In this document: piece after piece, positions 35,726 through 45,120 of the stretch | Layout: each line of letters starts with the position of its first letter | How positions within the stretch are numbered: position 1 is the first letter of the stretch | NCBI GenBank assembly: GCA_001801995.1 | Contig: MGZB01000055.1 | Span: 125,978 to 189,977, forward strand | From: Gammaproteobacteria bacterium RIFOXYD12_FULL_61_37 | GTDB taxonomy: Bacteria > Pseudomonadota > Gammaproteobacteria > Chromatiales > Chromatiaceae | Direction: 5' to 3' | Length of the DNA: 64,000 bases | Notes under the pieces: model-generated | Database searches by the model: none | What the model was told of the DNA's origin: nothing | The model's input: the letters and a program-made list of their open reading frames with translations, nothing else | Program-made: the position numbers and the translations under genes

Positions 35726-36451
35726 ATGAAGAGAGATATGAGGTACCGGCGGATCTTGTTGAAACTGAGCGGCGAGGCCCTGATGGGCAGCGGCGATTTC
35801 GGCATCGATCCGGGCGTGATCGGGCGCCTGGCCGCCGAGATTGCCGAATTGGCCGGGGCGGGAGTCCAGATGGGGCTGGTGATCGGCGGGGGCAATATCT
35901 TCCGTGGCGCCGGTCTTGCCCAGGGTGGCCTGGACCGGGTCCGGGGCGACCAGATGGGCATGCTGGCCACGGTCATGAACGCCCTGGCCATGCAGGATGC
36001 CCTGGAGAAGCAAGGTGTCGCTACGGCCACCCTTTCAGCCATTCCCATGGAAACGGTCTGCGAGGGTTACAGCCGTCGCCGCGCCGTGGAACTGCTGGAT
36101 GCCGGGCGGGTCGCTTTGTTCGCGGCCGGGACCGGCAATCCCTTTTTTACCACCGACTCGGCCGCCGGTCTGCGGGCCGTCGAGATCGGCGCGGAACTGC
36201 TTATCAAGGCCACCAAGGTCAACGGGGTCTATTCCGCCGATCCCATGAAGGTAGCGGATGCCCGTTTCTATCCGCGCCTGAGTTACGATCAAGCCCTGGC
36301 GGAAAAGCTGGGGGTAATGGACACGGCGGCGATTATCCTTTGCCGCGATCATGGCATGCCCTTGCGGGTGATGAATATCAACGAACACGGCGCCATAATG
36401 CGCGTGGTCAGGGGTGAAGAAGTCGGCTCTTTGGTTCATGGTGGAGACTGA
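35726..36451 (+). CDS. pyrH: UMP kinase
   Basis: PyrH phosphorylates UMP to UDP, the bacterial-type hexameric enzyme regulated by GTP and UTP. At 241 residues it has [24 protein letters not shown] and [13 protein letters not shown], all family signatures. The ATG at 35726 is used; ATG 35738 is an in-frame alternative. It precedes frr by one base. Confidence 0.97.
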   Translation: MKRDMRYRRILLKLSGEALMGSGDFGIDPGVIGRLAAEIAELAGAGVQMGLVIGGGNIFRGAGLAQGGLDRVRGDQMGMLATVMNALAMQDALEKQGVATATLSAIPMETVCEGYSRRRAVELLDAGRVALFAAGTGNPFFTTDSAAGLRAVEIGAELLIKATKVNGVYSADPMKVADARFYPRLSYDQALAEKLGVMDTAAIILCRDHGMPLRVMNINEHGAIMRVVRGEEVGSLVHGGD

Positions 36452-36452
36452 G

Positions 36453-37010
36453 ATGATTGACGATATCAAGAAAGACGTGAGTGACCGCATGTCGAAAAGC
36501 GTGGAGGCATTGAAGACCGAGTTGTCCAAGGTCCGCACCGGGCGTGCCCATCCGAGCCTGCTCGACCACCTGACCGTCTCCTACTACGGGGTGGAGACGC
36601 CGCTGAGCCAGGTGGCCTCCGTCAATGTGGAGGACGCCCGCACCCTTTTGATCCAGCCCTGGGAACAGGCCATGGTGAAGGCGGTCGAGAAGGCCATCAT
36701 GGAATCCGATCTGGGGCTCAACCCCAACACCGCCGGGACTGTGATCCGCGTCCCCATGCCGGCCCTGACCGAGCAGCGCCGCAAGGACCTGATCAAGGTC
36801 GTGCGCCACGAGGCTGAACAGGCCCGCGTCGCCGTGCGTAATATCCGCCGTGACGGCAACACCGACCTCAAGGGCCTGGTCAAGGAGAAACTAATCTCCG
36901 AGGACGACGAACGTCGTGGCCAGGAGATCATCCAGAAGCTCACCGACCAGCACATCAAAGAGGTCGATGAGGCCCTGACCAAGAAGGAAGATGACCTGAT
37001 GACCGTCTGA
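36453..37010 (+). CDS. frr: Ribosome recycling factor
   Basis: RRF splits the post-termination ribosome with EF-G. The 185-residue protein begins [20 protein letters not shown] and contains [15 protein letters not shown], both typical, and the exact length of the family. The ATG at 36453 follows GGAG and is one base after the pyrH stop. Confidence 0.98.
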   Translation: MIDDIKKDVSDRMSKSVEALKTELSKVRTGRAHPSLLDHLTVSYYGVETPLSQVASVNVEDARTLLIQPWEQAMVKAVEKAIMESDLGLNPNTAGTVIRVPMPALTEQRRKDLIKVVRHEAEQARVAVRNIRRDGNTDLKGLVKEKLISEDDERRGQEIIQKLTDQHIKEVDEALTKKEDDLMTV

Positions 37011-37025
37011 CGGGGGGCGCCGAAT

Positions 37026-37052
37026 GTTGGGTTAAGGCGCGCCTAATCCAAC
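37026..37052. repeat. GTTGGGTTAAGGCG palindromic repeat
   Basis: GTTGGGTTAAGGCG faces CGCCTAATCCAAC, with only minor mismatches and almost no loop. It belongs to a widespread type of short intergenic palindrome. It lies in the 85-base frr-uppS gap. Confidence 0.55.
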
Positions 37053-37095
37053 CTACGGGATCGATTTCGGAGATTCGTCATTTCGGAGAATCTGA

Positions 37096-37872
37096 GTGTC
37101 TCAGGATATTAAGGGCACTTTGCCTGATTCAATCGTACTGCCGCGCCATGTCGCCATCGTCATGGATGGCAATGGCCGCTGGGCCAAGCGCCAGGGCAAG
37201 CCACGCCACGCGGGGCACCGCGCCGGGGCCGAAAATCTGCGCAACATCGTCAAGTACTGCGGCGATATCGGCATCGAGGTCCTGACAGTCTTCGCCTTCA
37301 GCAGCGAGAACTGGCGGCGCCCCAAGACCGAGGTGGCGCTGTTGATGCAGCTCTTCATGGATGCGCTCAAGCAGGAGTCGGCTCGGCTCAGGGACAACAA
37401 CGTCCGTCTGCGCATCATCGGCGACCGGTCCGCCTTTTCCGCCCGGCTGCAACGCCAGATGGGCGAGACCGAGGCGATAACCGCCGCCTGTACCGGCATG
37501 CTGTTGCAGGTGGCCGCCAATTACGGCGGGCGCTGGGATGTGGCCCAGGCTGTCCGGCGGCTGGTGGGGCGGGTGAAATCTGGCGAGCTGGAGCCGTCCA
37601 GCATCGACGAGGCCGCTATCGCCGCCGAACTCACCTTCGCCGATCGCCCCGATCCCGATCTCTTTATTCGTACCGGCGGCGAGCAGCGCCTGAGTAACTT
37701 TATCTTGTGGCAGTCGGCCTACAGCGAACTCTTTTTCTCCGATGCCTACTGGCCCGATTTCGACGAGGCGGCCCTGAACGTGGCCCTGCGTCATTTTGCC
37801 GGGCGCCAGCGCCGATTCGGCATGACCGGTGAGCAGGTTGTCACGCAAGTCGAGGGTGAAACATCGTGTTGA
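37096..37872 (+). CDS. uppS: Undecaprenyl diphosphate synthase (cis-prenyltransferase)
   Basis: UppS makes the C55 lipid carrier for peptidoglycan and LPS from FPP and IPP. The 258-residue protein has HVAIVMDGNGRWAKRQGKPR with the catalytic Asp and phosphate-binding Arg, FAFSSENWRRP, and RTGGEQRLSNFILWQSAYSE. The GTG start at 37096 has GGAG 8 bases upstream. It overlaps cdsA by 7 bases (GTGTTGA). Confidence 0.97.
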   Translation: MSQDIKGTLPDSIVLPRHVAIVMDGNGRWAKRQGKPRHAGHRAGAENLRNIVKYCGDIGIEVLTVFAFSSENWRRPKTEVALLMQLFMDALKQESARLRDNNVRLRIIGDRSAFSARLQRQMGETEAITAACTGMLLQVAANYGGRWDVAQAVRRLVGRVKSGELEPSSIDEAAIAAELTFADRPDPDLFIRTGGEQRLSNFILWQSAYSELFFSDAYWPDFDEAALNVALRHFAGRQRRFGMTGEQVVTQVEGETSC

Positions 37873-38693
37873 AACAGCGCATTCTGACGGCGATGGTCCT
37901 GGTTCCCGCCGTGGCCGCGTCCGTTCTGCTCCTGCCCAACGCCATCCTGGCCCTGTTACTGGCGCTGGTGGTCCTGGCCGGCGCCTTCGAGTGGGCCCGG
38001 CTTTCCGGCATCGCTTCCCTCAGGGGGCGTGGGCTTTATGTCGCGCTGATGGCCCTGGTCCTATTTTTGCTCCAGTGGCTGAGACCCCATCAGGAGGCGC
38101 TGTTTCTGGTCATGGCCTGCGCCGCCCTCTGGTGGTTGTCCGTCCTGGTGGGGTTGATCCTGGCGAAGCCGAGGGAGCCATTCGCCCTGGATGACTTCTC
38201 GGTCATGCAGGCACTGGCCGGTGTTGTAGTCCTGGCCCCGTCCTGGGTGGCCTTGGCGGAACTTCATGCCTGGCCCCAGGGCGGACCTGTCCTGCTGTTG
38301 TTTCTTTTGGTGTTGATCTGGGTCGCAGATAGCGGCGCCTATTTTGCCGGCCGCCGCTGGGGCAAGGTGAAGCTGGCGCCCGCCATCAGTCCCGGCAAGA
38401 CCCGCGAGGGGGTCTATGGCGCCCTGGCCGGTGCCCTAGTCTGTGCCCTGGGGCTTGTTCTCTGGGGGCCGCTGTCAGCGATCAATGCCTTTGTTGTGGT
38501 GGTCTTGTGCTTGATTACGACTTTTTTTTCTGTGATCGGCGATCTCTTCGAGAGCCTGGTGAAGCGCCGCCGGGGAGTGAAAGACAGCGGCAGTCTGCTG
38601 CCGGGACATGGCGGCATCCTTGATCGCATCGACAGTCTGACCTCGGCCGGGCCTATCTTTCTCTTCGGCCTGTTGCTGGCTGGGCTTGCATGA
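37866..38693 (+). CDS. cdsA: Phosphatidate cytidylyltransferase
   Basis: CdsA makes CDP-diacylglycerol, the precursor of all phospholipids. At 275 residues it has about eight membrane segments and the C-terminal signature [22 protein letters not shown] (about 236-257). The GTG start lies inside the end of uppS. The stop overlaps dxr by ATGA. Confidence 0.96.
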   Translation: MLKQRILTAMVLVPAVAASVLLLPNAILALLLALVVLAGAFEWARLSGIASLRGRGLYVALMALVLFLLQWLRPHQEALFLVMACAALWWLSVLVGLILAKPREPFALDDFSVMQALAGVVVLAPSWVALAELHAWPQGGPVLLLFLLVLIWVADSGAYFAGRRWGKVKLAPAISPGKTREGVYGALAGALVCALGLVLWGPLSAINAFVVVVLCLITTFFSVIGDLFESLVKRRRGVKDSGSLLPGHGGILDRIDSLTSAGPIFLFGLLLAGLA

Positions 38694-39865
38694 TCGGGAT
38701 CTGCATCCTCGGCTCCACCGGTTCCATCGGTGTCAGCACCCTGGACGTGGTGGGGCGCCACCCCGACCGTTACCGGGTCGTCGCCCTGACGGCCCAGACC
38801 CATGTGGAACGGCTCCATCAACAGTGCCTGGCGCACCGGCCCCGTTTCGCGGTCATGGGCGACCCGGCCGCCGCCGAGCGTCTGAGGGGGCTGCTGGCCG
38901 GGACCGGTATCGAGGTGCTTGAGGGCGTCGCCGGGCTGGAGCAGGCCGCCGCCCATCCTGATGTCCATGCCGTGATGGCGGCTATCGTGGGAGCGGCCGG
39001 CCTGTTGCCGGCCTTGGCCGCTGTGCGCGCGGGCAAGCGCCTGCTGCTGGCGAACAAGGAGGCCCTGGTGGTCTCCGGCCGGCTGTTCATGGAGGAGGCA
39101 GCACGTCACGGCGCCCAGATCCTCCCCATCGACAGCGAGCACAATGCGGTCTTTCAGTGCATGCCGGCCGACTACGCTCGCGGGTTGGAGCAGGTGGGGG
39201 TCCGGCGCATCCTCCTGACCGCCTCGGGCGGGCCTTTCCGCACTACGGCCAGGGAGGACCTTGCCCAGGTGACGCCGGAGCAGGCCTGCGCCCATCCCAA
39301 CTGGAGCATGGGCCGGAAGATTTCGGTCGATTCGGCCACCATGATGAACAAGGGCCTGGAGGTGATCGAGGCCTGCTGGCTGTTCGCTACCCGCCCGGAA
39401 CAGGTGCAGGTGGTGGTGCATCCCCAGAGTGTGATCCATTCGCTGGTCGAGTATGTGGACGGTTCCGTTCTGGCCCAGTTGGGCAACCCCGATATGCGCA
39501 CCCCCATCGCCCACGCCCTGGCTTGGCCGGAGCGGATTGCGTCCGGGGTCGCCCCCCTGGACCTGTTCGCCGTGGCGCGGCTCGACTTCGAACCGCCTGA
39601 TCTGGAGCGTTTCCCCTGCCTGCGTCTGGCCTATGAGGCGGTGACGGCTGGCGGCGGCATGCCGGCGGTGCTGAACGCCGCCAACGAGGTGGCCGTAGAG
39701 GCGTTTCTGGATAGGCGGCTCCCTTTTATGGTCATCCCCTCTCTGATCGAGGAGACCCTGGGGCGGATCGATGCCGCCGGGGTAACGGGGCTGGGGGATT
39801 TGCTGGATCTTGACCGGCGCGCGCGCGAACTGGCTTGGGCAGGGCTCGGGCGTTTTTCTTCTTGA
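38690..39865 (+). CDS. dxr: 1-deoxy-D-xylulose 5-phosphate reductoisomerase
   Basis: This is the second, committed step of the MEP isoprenoid pathway, making MEP with NADPH. The 391-residue protein starts with the NADPH-binding [14 protein letters not shown], then [10 protein letters not shown] and the metal-binding [11 protein letters not shown] (Asp/Glu). It is co-transcribed with uppS, which uses the isoprenoid product. It overlaps cdsA by ATGA. Confidence 0.97.
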   Translation: MIGICILGSTGSIGVSTLDVVGRHPDRYRVVALTAQTHVERLHQQCLAHRPRFAVMGDPAAAERLRGLLAGTGIEVLEGVAGLEQAAAHPDVHAVMAAIVGAAGLLPALAAVRAGKRLLLANKEALVVSGRLFMEEAARHGAQILPIDSEHNAVFQCMPADYARGLEQVGVRRILLTASGGPFRTTAREDLAQVTPEQACAHPNWSMGRKISVDSATMMNKGLEVIEACWLFATRPEQVQVVVHPQSVIHSLVEYVDGSVLAQLGNPDMRTPIAHALAWPERIASGVAPLDLFAVARLDFEPPDLERFPCLRLAYEAVTAGGGMPAVLNAANEVAVEAFLDRRLPFMVIPSLIEETLGRIDAAGVTGLGDLLDLDRRARELAWAGLGRFSS

Positions 39866-39875
39866 AGGTGTCCTG

Positions 39876-41237
39876 GTGGAATTTCTAACTTCTGTTTTTG
39901 CCTTCATTCTGGCAATCGGCATCCTGGTCACGGTCCATGAGTTCGGCCATTTCTGGGTGGCTCGTCGGCTGGGCGTCAAGGTCCTGCGGTTTTCCATCGG
40001 GTTCGGTAATTCCCTCTGGAGCCGGACCGCCGCCGATGGGACCGAATATGTGGTAGCCGCTATCCCCTTGGGCGGTTATGTGAAGATGCTCGATGAGCGC
40101 GAAGGGGAGGTCGATCCGGCCGAGGCCCATCTCTCGTTCAATCAGCAGGGAAGGCTTGTGCGCGCCGCCATCGTTGCCGCTGGTCCCCTGCTCAATTTCA
40201 TCTTTGCTGTCTTTGCCTTCTGGCTCGTCTATACCGTCGGCGAGACGGGGGTCCGCCCCTTTGTCGGTCTAGTCGAACCCGCCTCCGTGGCCGCCGAGGC
40301 GGGCTTCGCCTATGGGGATGAGCTGGAAGAGGTGGGGGGCCGGAAGGTCGCCAGTTGGGAGCAGGCCCTTTATGCCCTGCTGGCGGCAGCCGTCGATGCC
40401 GAGGATCTCCCGGTCCAGGTGAAGCGGGAGGATGGATCGGAGGCGCGGCTCTATCTGCCGGGCCAGTCACTGGGGGAGTTGATCAAGGACGAAAAGGGGG
40501 TCTTTCGGCAATTGGGTTTGAACCCCATGGGCCTGCCGCCCGTCATCGGCGAGATCGTCGCGGGGGAGGCGGCCGAGAGGGCGGGATTGCGGACAGGCGA
40601 CCGGATACTTTCCAGCGATGGGGTGCAGGTCCCCTCCTGGACCGACTGGGTCCGGATGATCCGGGAACGGCCGGGGCAGACTCTGAATCTGATTATCCAG
40701 CGCGAAGGGGCCGAGCTTAACTTGGCGTTGCAGGTCGGCCAGCATCAGGAAGGCGGCAGGACCCATGGCCGGATCGGTGCGGCCGTGCAGGTGCCGGAGG
40801 GTTACTTCGAGCGCATGCGCAGCGAGGTCCGCTACGATCCGATGACCGCGTTGAAATTGGCGTTCAACCGGACCGGCGAGCTTTCCTGGCTGACCCTAAA
40901 GGTGATGGGCAAGATGATTACCGGCAATGCGTCGGTGCATAACCTGAGCGGTCCCATCAGTATCGCCCAGACTGCCGGCAAGACGGCCGGTTACGGGGCC
41001 ATTCAATTTCTCAAATTTCTCGCCCTGATCAGCGTCAGCCTGGCAGTGCTCAACCTGCTTCCGGTCCCCGTTCTGGATGGCGGCCATCTGTTTTACATCC
41101 TGATCGAGACGGTCAGGGGGAAGCCCCTATCCGACAAGGCCCAGGAGCAGGCGCAGCGAGTCGGGATCGCCCTGTTGATTTCATTGATGCTGCTGGCTTT
41201 TTACGTGGATCTGATTCGCCTTTTTGGAAAGGTATAA
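39876..41237 (+). CDS. rseP: Site-2 intramembrane zinc protease RseP
   Basis: RseP cleaves the anti-sigma factor RseA within the membrane to release sigma-E, and degrades signal peptides. At 453 residues it has HEFGH (residues 21-25) in the first membrane helix, two periplasmic PDZ domains (about 125-310) and the second active-site motif LPVPVLDGGH near the C-terminus. The GTG at 39876 with AAGG upstream fits the family; a longer frame reaches back into dxr. It precedes bamA, a sigma-E-linked gene, as usual. Confidence 0.95.
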   Translation: MEFLTSVFAFILAIGILVTVHEFGHFWVARRLGVKVLRFSIGFGNSLWSRTAADGTEYVVAAIPLGGYVKMLDEREGEVDPAEAHLSFNQQGRLVRAAIVAAGPLLNFIFAVFAFWLVYTVGETGVRPFVGLVEPASVAAEAGFAYGDELEEVGGRKVASWEQALYALLAAAVDAEDLPVQVKREDGSEARLYLPGQSLGELIKDEKGVFRQLGLNPMGLPPVIGEIVAGEAAERAGLRTGDRILSSDGVQVPSWTDWVRMIRERPGQTLNLIIQREGAELNLALQVGQHQEGGRTHGRIGAAVQVPEGYFERMRSEVRYDPMTALKLAFNRTGELSWLTLKVMGKMITGNASVHNLSGPISIAQTAGKTAGYGAIQFLKFLALISVSLAVLNLLPVPVLDGGHLFYILIETVRGKPLSDKAQEQAQRVGIALLISLMLLAFYVDLIRLFGKV

Positions 41238-41439
41238 GGCGGCATTTCTTAAAGTGATTTCTAGTTTGCGTAGCGCAAAACCTATTGATTACATTGGAAA
41301 AAAAAGAGCCCCTAACCTGGGTTGCGCTCTTCTAATTTGCCCGCCGGATCTATATACTGTGCCGAGCCAACACATGGGCGCCCCGGATTCGCTGTAGCGC
41401 CCCCGGCAGAGAAAACTCAAGAACTTGGATAACATCACC
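41238..41439 (+). other. rseP-bamA intergenic region with hairpin and possible promoter
   Basis: A hairpin AAGAGC...GCTCTT (about 41307-41334), followed by a T-rich CTTCTAATTT, may be a weak terminator. TTCTAA and TATACT, 17 bases apart at about 41331-41359, could form a bamA promoter. No sigma-E consensus pair was found. Confidence 0.35.
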
Positions 41440-43728
41440 ATGCATTTCTCCTCCAGCTCGTCCCGCTTTCTCGCACCGTTGCTGCTGCTCGCACCCCTTT
41501 CGGTAAGCGCTGAGACATTCACCGTCAAGGACATCCGGGTAGAGGGTTTGCAACGGATCTCCGCCGGCACCGTCTTCAACTATCTCCCCGTGCAAGTCGG
41601 TCAAACCGTCAACAGCGGCGAGACGGGCGAGATCGTTCGCGCCCTCTACAAGACAGGCTTCTTCAAGGATGTGCGGCTGGAGCGCGAAGGCAACGTCCTC
41701 GTGGTGTTCGTCCAGGAGCGCCCCGCCGTCGCCAAAATCGGCATCTCGGGCAACAAGAGCATCGATGACGACAAGCTCTTGCAGGCACTGAAGGATATCG
41801 GCCTTGCCGAGGGCCGCGTATTCAATCAGTCCGTGCTGGACCGCATCGAGCGCGAACTCAACCGCCAGTATTTCAGCCTCGGCAAATACGGCATGACGCT
41901 GACTTCCACGGTCACTCCGCTGGAACGTAACCGGGTCGCCATCAATATCGACATCGCCGAGGGTCAAACCGCGCGCATCAAGCAGATCAATATCGTCGGC
42001 AACGAGGCCTACGACGACGGCGATCTGCGTGACGCCATGGAACTGAGCACCGGCGGCTGGCTTTCGGCCCTTACCAAGGACAACCAATACTCCCGCCAGA
42101 AGCTGGCCGGCGACCTGGAGTCCCTGAAATCCTATTACCTGGACCGCGGCTACATCAATTTCCGCATCGATTCGACCCAGGTCACCATTTCGCCGGACAA
42201 GAAGGACATCTACATCACCATCAACGTCCATGAGGGTGATGTCTTTACCATCAGCGATCTCCGCTTGGCCGGTAATCTGGTGGTGGAGCAGGAAAAGCTG
42301 TTCCCCCTGGTGCGTATCAGCCGGGGCGAGGTCTTCTCCCGGAAGAAGGCGGTCGAAACCTCGGAAAGGGTCACCGAGTTGCTGGGCGACAACGGCTATG
42401 CCTTTGCCAACGTCAACAGCATTCCGGATATCGACGAGGCCAACAAGACCGTGGCCTTGACCTTCTTCGTCGATCCCGGCAAGCGGGTTTATGTTCGCCG
42501 CATCAATATGAAGGGCAATACCCGTACCCGTGACGAGGTGCTGCGGCGCGAGATCCGGCAGATGGAATCCGCCTGGTTCTCGGGAACCAAGGTGAAGCTG
42601 TCCAAGGAGCGTTTGCAGCGGCTCGGCTACTTTGATGAAGTCAGCCTGGAAACCAAGCCGGTTCCCGGTTCCACCGATGAAGTGGATGTCGATGTCTCAG
42701 TCAAGGAGAAGAGTTCCGGCTCGCTGATGGCTGGCTTGGGTTATTCCCAGGAGCAGGGCGTTATGTTCTCGTCCAGCATCAAGCAGGACAACTTCCTTGG
42801 TACCGGCAAGCGCGTAGGCCTGGGCTTTAATACCAGCGAAGTAAACACCCTTTATCAGCTCAACTATACCAACCCCTACTACACGGTGGATGGCATCAGT
42901 CGCGGTTTTAATCTGAAATATCAGTCCACCGACTATAACGAGGCCGGGACCGCTGATTACAGCACCGATACTCTGCAAGGTGGGGTGAACTTCGGCATCC
43001 CCATCAACGAGTTTGATCGTATCGGCCTAGGGTTTGATGTCGATAACACCAAATTCAAGACCGGATCGGCGACGTCCACTCAGATCAACAATTTCATTGG
43101 CACCTATGGCGACGACTACCTGAACTATAAGTTGTCGGCCAACTGGAGCCACGATTCGCGCGACAAGTCCATGCTGCCCACCAAGGGCGGGTACCAGCAG
43201 CTTTACGGCATGCTGACCGTGCCGGGTAGCGACCTCGAATACTATAAGACGGGCTATCGCAATCAGCACTATTTCCCCCTGGCGGAGAAATGGACGCTTG
43301 CCTTCGATGTGGATCTCTCCTATGGCGACGGGCTCGGCGACACCAGGGAGCTGCCCTTCTATGAGCATTTCTACGCCGGCGGCCCGAAGAGTGTCCGTGG
43401 CTTTGAAGCCAACAGTCTGGGTCCTCGGGACTCCAATAATGATCCCATGGGCGGTAGTTTGAAGACGGCTGGCAGCGTGGAATTGTTCTTCCCGCCGCCC
43501 TTCGATATCCCTGGTCAGACCGTCCGGTTGGGCACTTTCCTGGATTTCGGCCAGGTCTTTACCGATGTCGATGCCTTCGATACGGGTGAACTCCGTACCT
43601 CGGCCGGGGTGTCACTGGTGTGGCTGTCGCCGATGGGTCCCTTTGGCGTAAGTCTGGCGGCACCGCTTAACAGCCAGTCGGGGGATCAAGAGCAAATATT
43701 CCAGTTCACGCTGGGTTCAGCGTTTTAA
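41440..43728 (+). CDS. bamA: Outer membrane protein assembly factor BamA
   Basis: BamA is the core of the machine that inserts beta-barrel proteins. At 762 residues from ATG 41440 it has a signal peptide ending VSA-ET, five POTRA domains (about 20-420) and a 16-strand barrel ending in Phe, with the conserved fGGxxSVRGF-type loop (YAGGPKSVRGFEANSLGPRD). A TTG at 41425 is an alternative start; neither start has a strong Shine-Dalgarno. It follows rseP and precedes skp, as in most gammaproteobacteria. Confidence 0.96.
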   Translation: MHFSSSSSRFLAPLLLLAPLSVSAETFTVKDIRVEGLQRISAGTVFNYLPVQVGQTVNSGETGEIVRALYKTGFFKDVRLEREGNVLVVFVQERPAVAKIGISGNKSIDDDKLLQALKDIGLAEGRVFNQSVLDRIERELNRQYFSLGKYGMTLTSTVTPLERNRVAINIDIAEGQTARIKQINIVGNEAYDDGDLRDAMELSTGGWLSALTKDNQYSRQKLAGDLESLKSYYLDRGYINFRIDSTQVTISPDKKDIYITINVHEGDVFTISDLRLAGNLVVEQEKLFPLVRISRGEVFSRKKAVETSERVTELLGDNGYAFANVNSIPDIDEANKTVALTFFVDPGKRVYVRRINMKGNTRTRDEVLRREIRQMESAWFSGTKVKLSKERLQRLGYFDEVSLETKPVPGSTDEVDVDVSVKEKSSGSLMAGLGYSQEQGVMFSSSIKQDNFLGTGKRVGLGFNTSEVNTLYQLNYTNPYYTVDGISRGFNLKYQSTDYNEAGTADYSTDTLQGGVNFGIPINEFDRIGLGFDVDNTKFKTGSATSTQINNFIGTYGDDYLNYKLSANWSHDSRDKSMLPTKGGYQQLYGMLTVPGSDLEYYKTGYRNQHYFPLAEKWTLAFDVDLSYGDGLGDTRELPFYEHFYAGGPKSVRGFEANSLGPRDSNNDPMGGSLKTAGSVELFFPPPFDIPGQTVRLGTFLDFGQVFTDVDAFDTGELRTSAGVSLVWLSPMGPFGVSLAAPLNSQSGDQEQIFQFTLGSAF

Positions 43729-43746
43729 TCATTGATGGAGGTTAGT

Positions 43747-44244
43747 TTGAAAGCCCTGTTTAAATATACCGCCGCCGTGGTCCTGTGCGGTTTTGTCTCT
43801 GCCCTGGCGGCGGAAGAGCTGAAGATCGGCTATGTCGATTCCGAGAAGTTGATCAAGGAGTCCCCCCAGTACGCGGCAGCACAGAAAAGGCTAGAGACTG
43901 AGTTCAAGCCCCGCGAAGAAAGCCTGGTGGCAAACCAGAAGCGCCTGAAGGAACTTCTGGATAAGCTCAAGAAGGACGGGGAAGTTATGGGTGAGGAGGA
44001 GCGTGGCCGTCTGGAAAAAGACATCATGGCCCGCCGCCGTCAAATGGACAACGACAGAAACGCGCTTCGCGAAGACAGCAATCTGCGTCGCATTCAAGAG
44101 CTGCAGAAATTGCGCGACCAGGTCAAGGAAGTGGTTCAGGGGTTTGCCCGCGCTGAGAATTTCGACCTGATCCTGGCTGACGGCGTTTATTTCAGCAAGC
44201 GTGTCGATGTCACCGACAAGGTTCTGGAGAAGCTGAAAAAGTAA
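43747..44244 (+). CDS. skp: OmpH/Skp family periplasmic chaperone
   Basis: Skp holds unfolded outer-membrane proteins on the way to BamA. The 165-residue protein has a signal peptide (about 1-22, ending LAA), IGYVDSEKLIKESPQ and a long charged coiled coil (about 40-130). The TTG start at 43747 has GGAGG 5 bases upstream, while the earlier ATG at 43735 has no site. It sits 18 bases after bamA and ends before a terminator. Confidence 0.93.
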   Translation: MKALFKYTAAVVLCGFVSALAAEELKIGYVDSEKLIKESPQYAAAQKRLETEFKPREESLVANQKRLKELLDKLKKDGEVMGEEERGRLEKDIMARRRQMDNDRNALREDSNLRRIQELQKLRDQVKEVVQGFARAENFDLILADGVYFSKRVDVTDKVLEKLKK

Positions 44245-44252
44245 GCTGCGAC

Positions 44253-44271
44253 GGATGTTTATGAAACATCC
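44253..44271 (+). other. Perfect 8-bp hairpin after skp
   Basis: GGATGTTT-ATG-AAACATCC lies just before the stronger terminator. There is no T-tract. It may protect the 3' end of the bamA-skp message. Confidence 0.5.
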
Positions 44272-44280
44272 GGACTGGTG

Positions 44281-44327
44281 GGCGCCTTGGACATTTTGCA
44301 GTTGTGCGATGTCCGGGCGCCTTTTGT
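44281..44327 (+). terminator. Terminator after skp
   Basis: GGCGCC-TT-GGACAT pairs with ATGTCC-G-GGCGCC across a 14-base loop, followed by TTTTGTTTG. It closes the bamA-skp unit and separates it from fabZ. Confidence 0.75.
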
Positions 44328-44678
44328 TTGTGTAAGACAAAGCTGGGCTGAGGGGTGTCTTTCCGGTAGCCCCTAGCCCGCGCTTCTCATGCGTTCCGCA
44401 CCCATCATGGGCTCGTATATCAGCCGTTTGCCGGACGCGCTTATTTCTGGCTCGACCAAAAACTGCCGATAATGTACCCTTGCGTGCGCGCCTGGGATGT
44501 TTGCAGAGCAGGGTCCAGTTCAACGGATTGACCATGGCGCGGTTTGAAACCAATAACAACCGCTTGCTCATCCGTACCTAATTTTGTTCTACGGGGATAG
44601 GCGAGCCGGATCGTGACTTTCAAGGTCACGCCTAAATAAAATTATCGATTGCTTTCAGTCTGGGGTAGGGGGGGTCAC
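44328..44678. other. Gap between skp and fabZ where lpxD would usually lie
   Basis: No plus-strand gene is present. No lpxD remnant with the hexapeptide-repeat pattern was found. A minus-strand frame (44441-44629) is the only coding candidate. The stretch is more AT-rich than flanking genes and carries GTGAC...GTCAC (44613-44629). A promoter for fabZ should be here. Confidence 0.5.
44441..44629 (-). CDS. Possible 62-residue protein of unknown function
   Basis: A GTG at 44629 opens a 62-codon frame ending TAA. The product has a protein-like mix with RLAYPRRTKLGTDEQ and GYIIGSFWSS, but I recognise no family. AGG lies only 2 bases before the GTG, so initiation is doubtful. It lies alone in an otherwise empty gap and on the opposite strand to all neighbours. 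Confidence 0.25.
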   Translation of the reverse strand: MTLKVTIRLAYPRRTKLGTDEQAVVIGFKPRHGQSVELDPALQTSQARTQGYIIGSFWSSQK

Positions 44679-45119
44679 TTGAGCGCTATGGATATACGAA
44701 AGGTGTTGGAACTGCTTCCGCACCGCTACCCTTTTTTGCTGGTCGATAGAGTGGAAGAATGCGTGCCCGGAGAGAGATTGCTCGGCTATAAAAATGTCAC
44801 TTTCAACGAGCCCTTTTTTACCGGCCACTTTCCTGTCAAGCCGGTCATGCCGGGGGTGCTCATTGTCGAGGCATTGGCACAGGCGACGGGACTTCTGGCC
44901 ATGGAGACAGAGCCCGATGAAGCACGGAACAAGCTCTATTATTTCGTCGGCATCGATAAGGCACGCTTTAAGAAGCCGGTGGAACCCGGCGACCGCCTGG
45001 ACTTGGAGGTTCATTTGAAGGGCACCAAGCGCGGCATATGGATGTTCACGGGCGAGGCCCGGGTGGATGGCGCCGTAGTCGCGACGGCCGAAATCATGTG
45101 TACCTCCCGGGATTATTGA
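44679..45119 (+). CDS. fabZ: 3-hydroxyacyl-ACP dehydratase FabZ
   Basis: FabZ dehydrates 3-hydroxyacyl-ACP in fatty-acid elongation and competes with LpxA for hydroxymyristoyl-ACP, so it sets the balance between phospholipid and lipid A. The 146-residue hot-dog enzyme has [14 protein letters not shown], the catalytic His in [12 protein letters not shown] and Glu in IVEALAQ. The TTG at 44679 follows a G-rich stretch (AGGGGG) and gives [12 protein letters not shown] 44688 is a close alternative. It precedes lpxA by one base. Confidence 0.94.
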   Translation: MSAMDIRKVLELLPHRYPFLLVDRVEECVPGERLLGYKNVTFNEPFFTGHFPVKPVMPGVLIVEALAQATGLLAMETEPDEARNKLYYFVGIDKARFKKPVEPGDRLDLEVHLKGTKRGIWMFTGEARVDGAVVATAEIMCTSRDY

Positions 45120-45120
45120 T

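Noticed and set aside
44328-44678. Decayed lpxD between skp and fabZ
   Set aside because: No frame shows LpxD-like hexapeptide repeats or the N-terminal uridine-binding motif.
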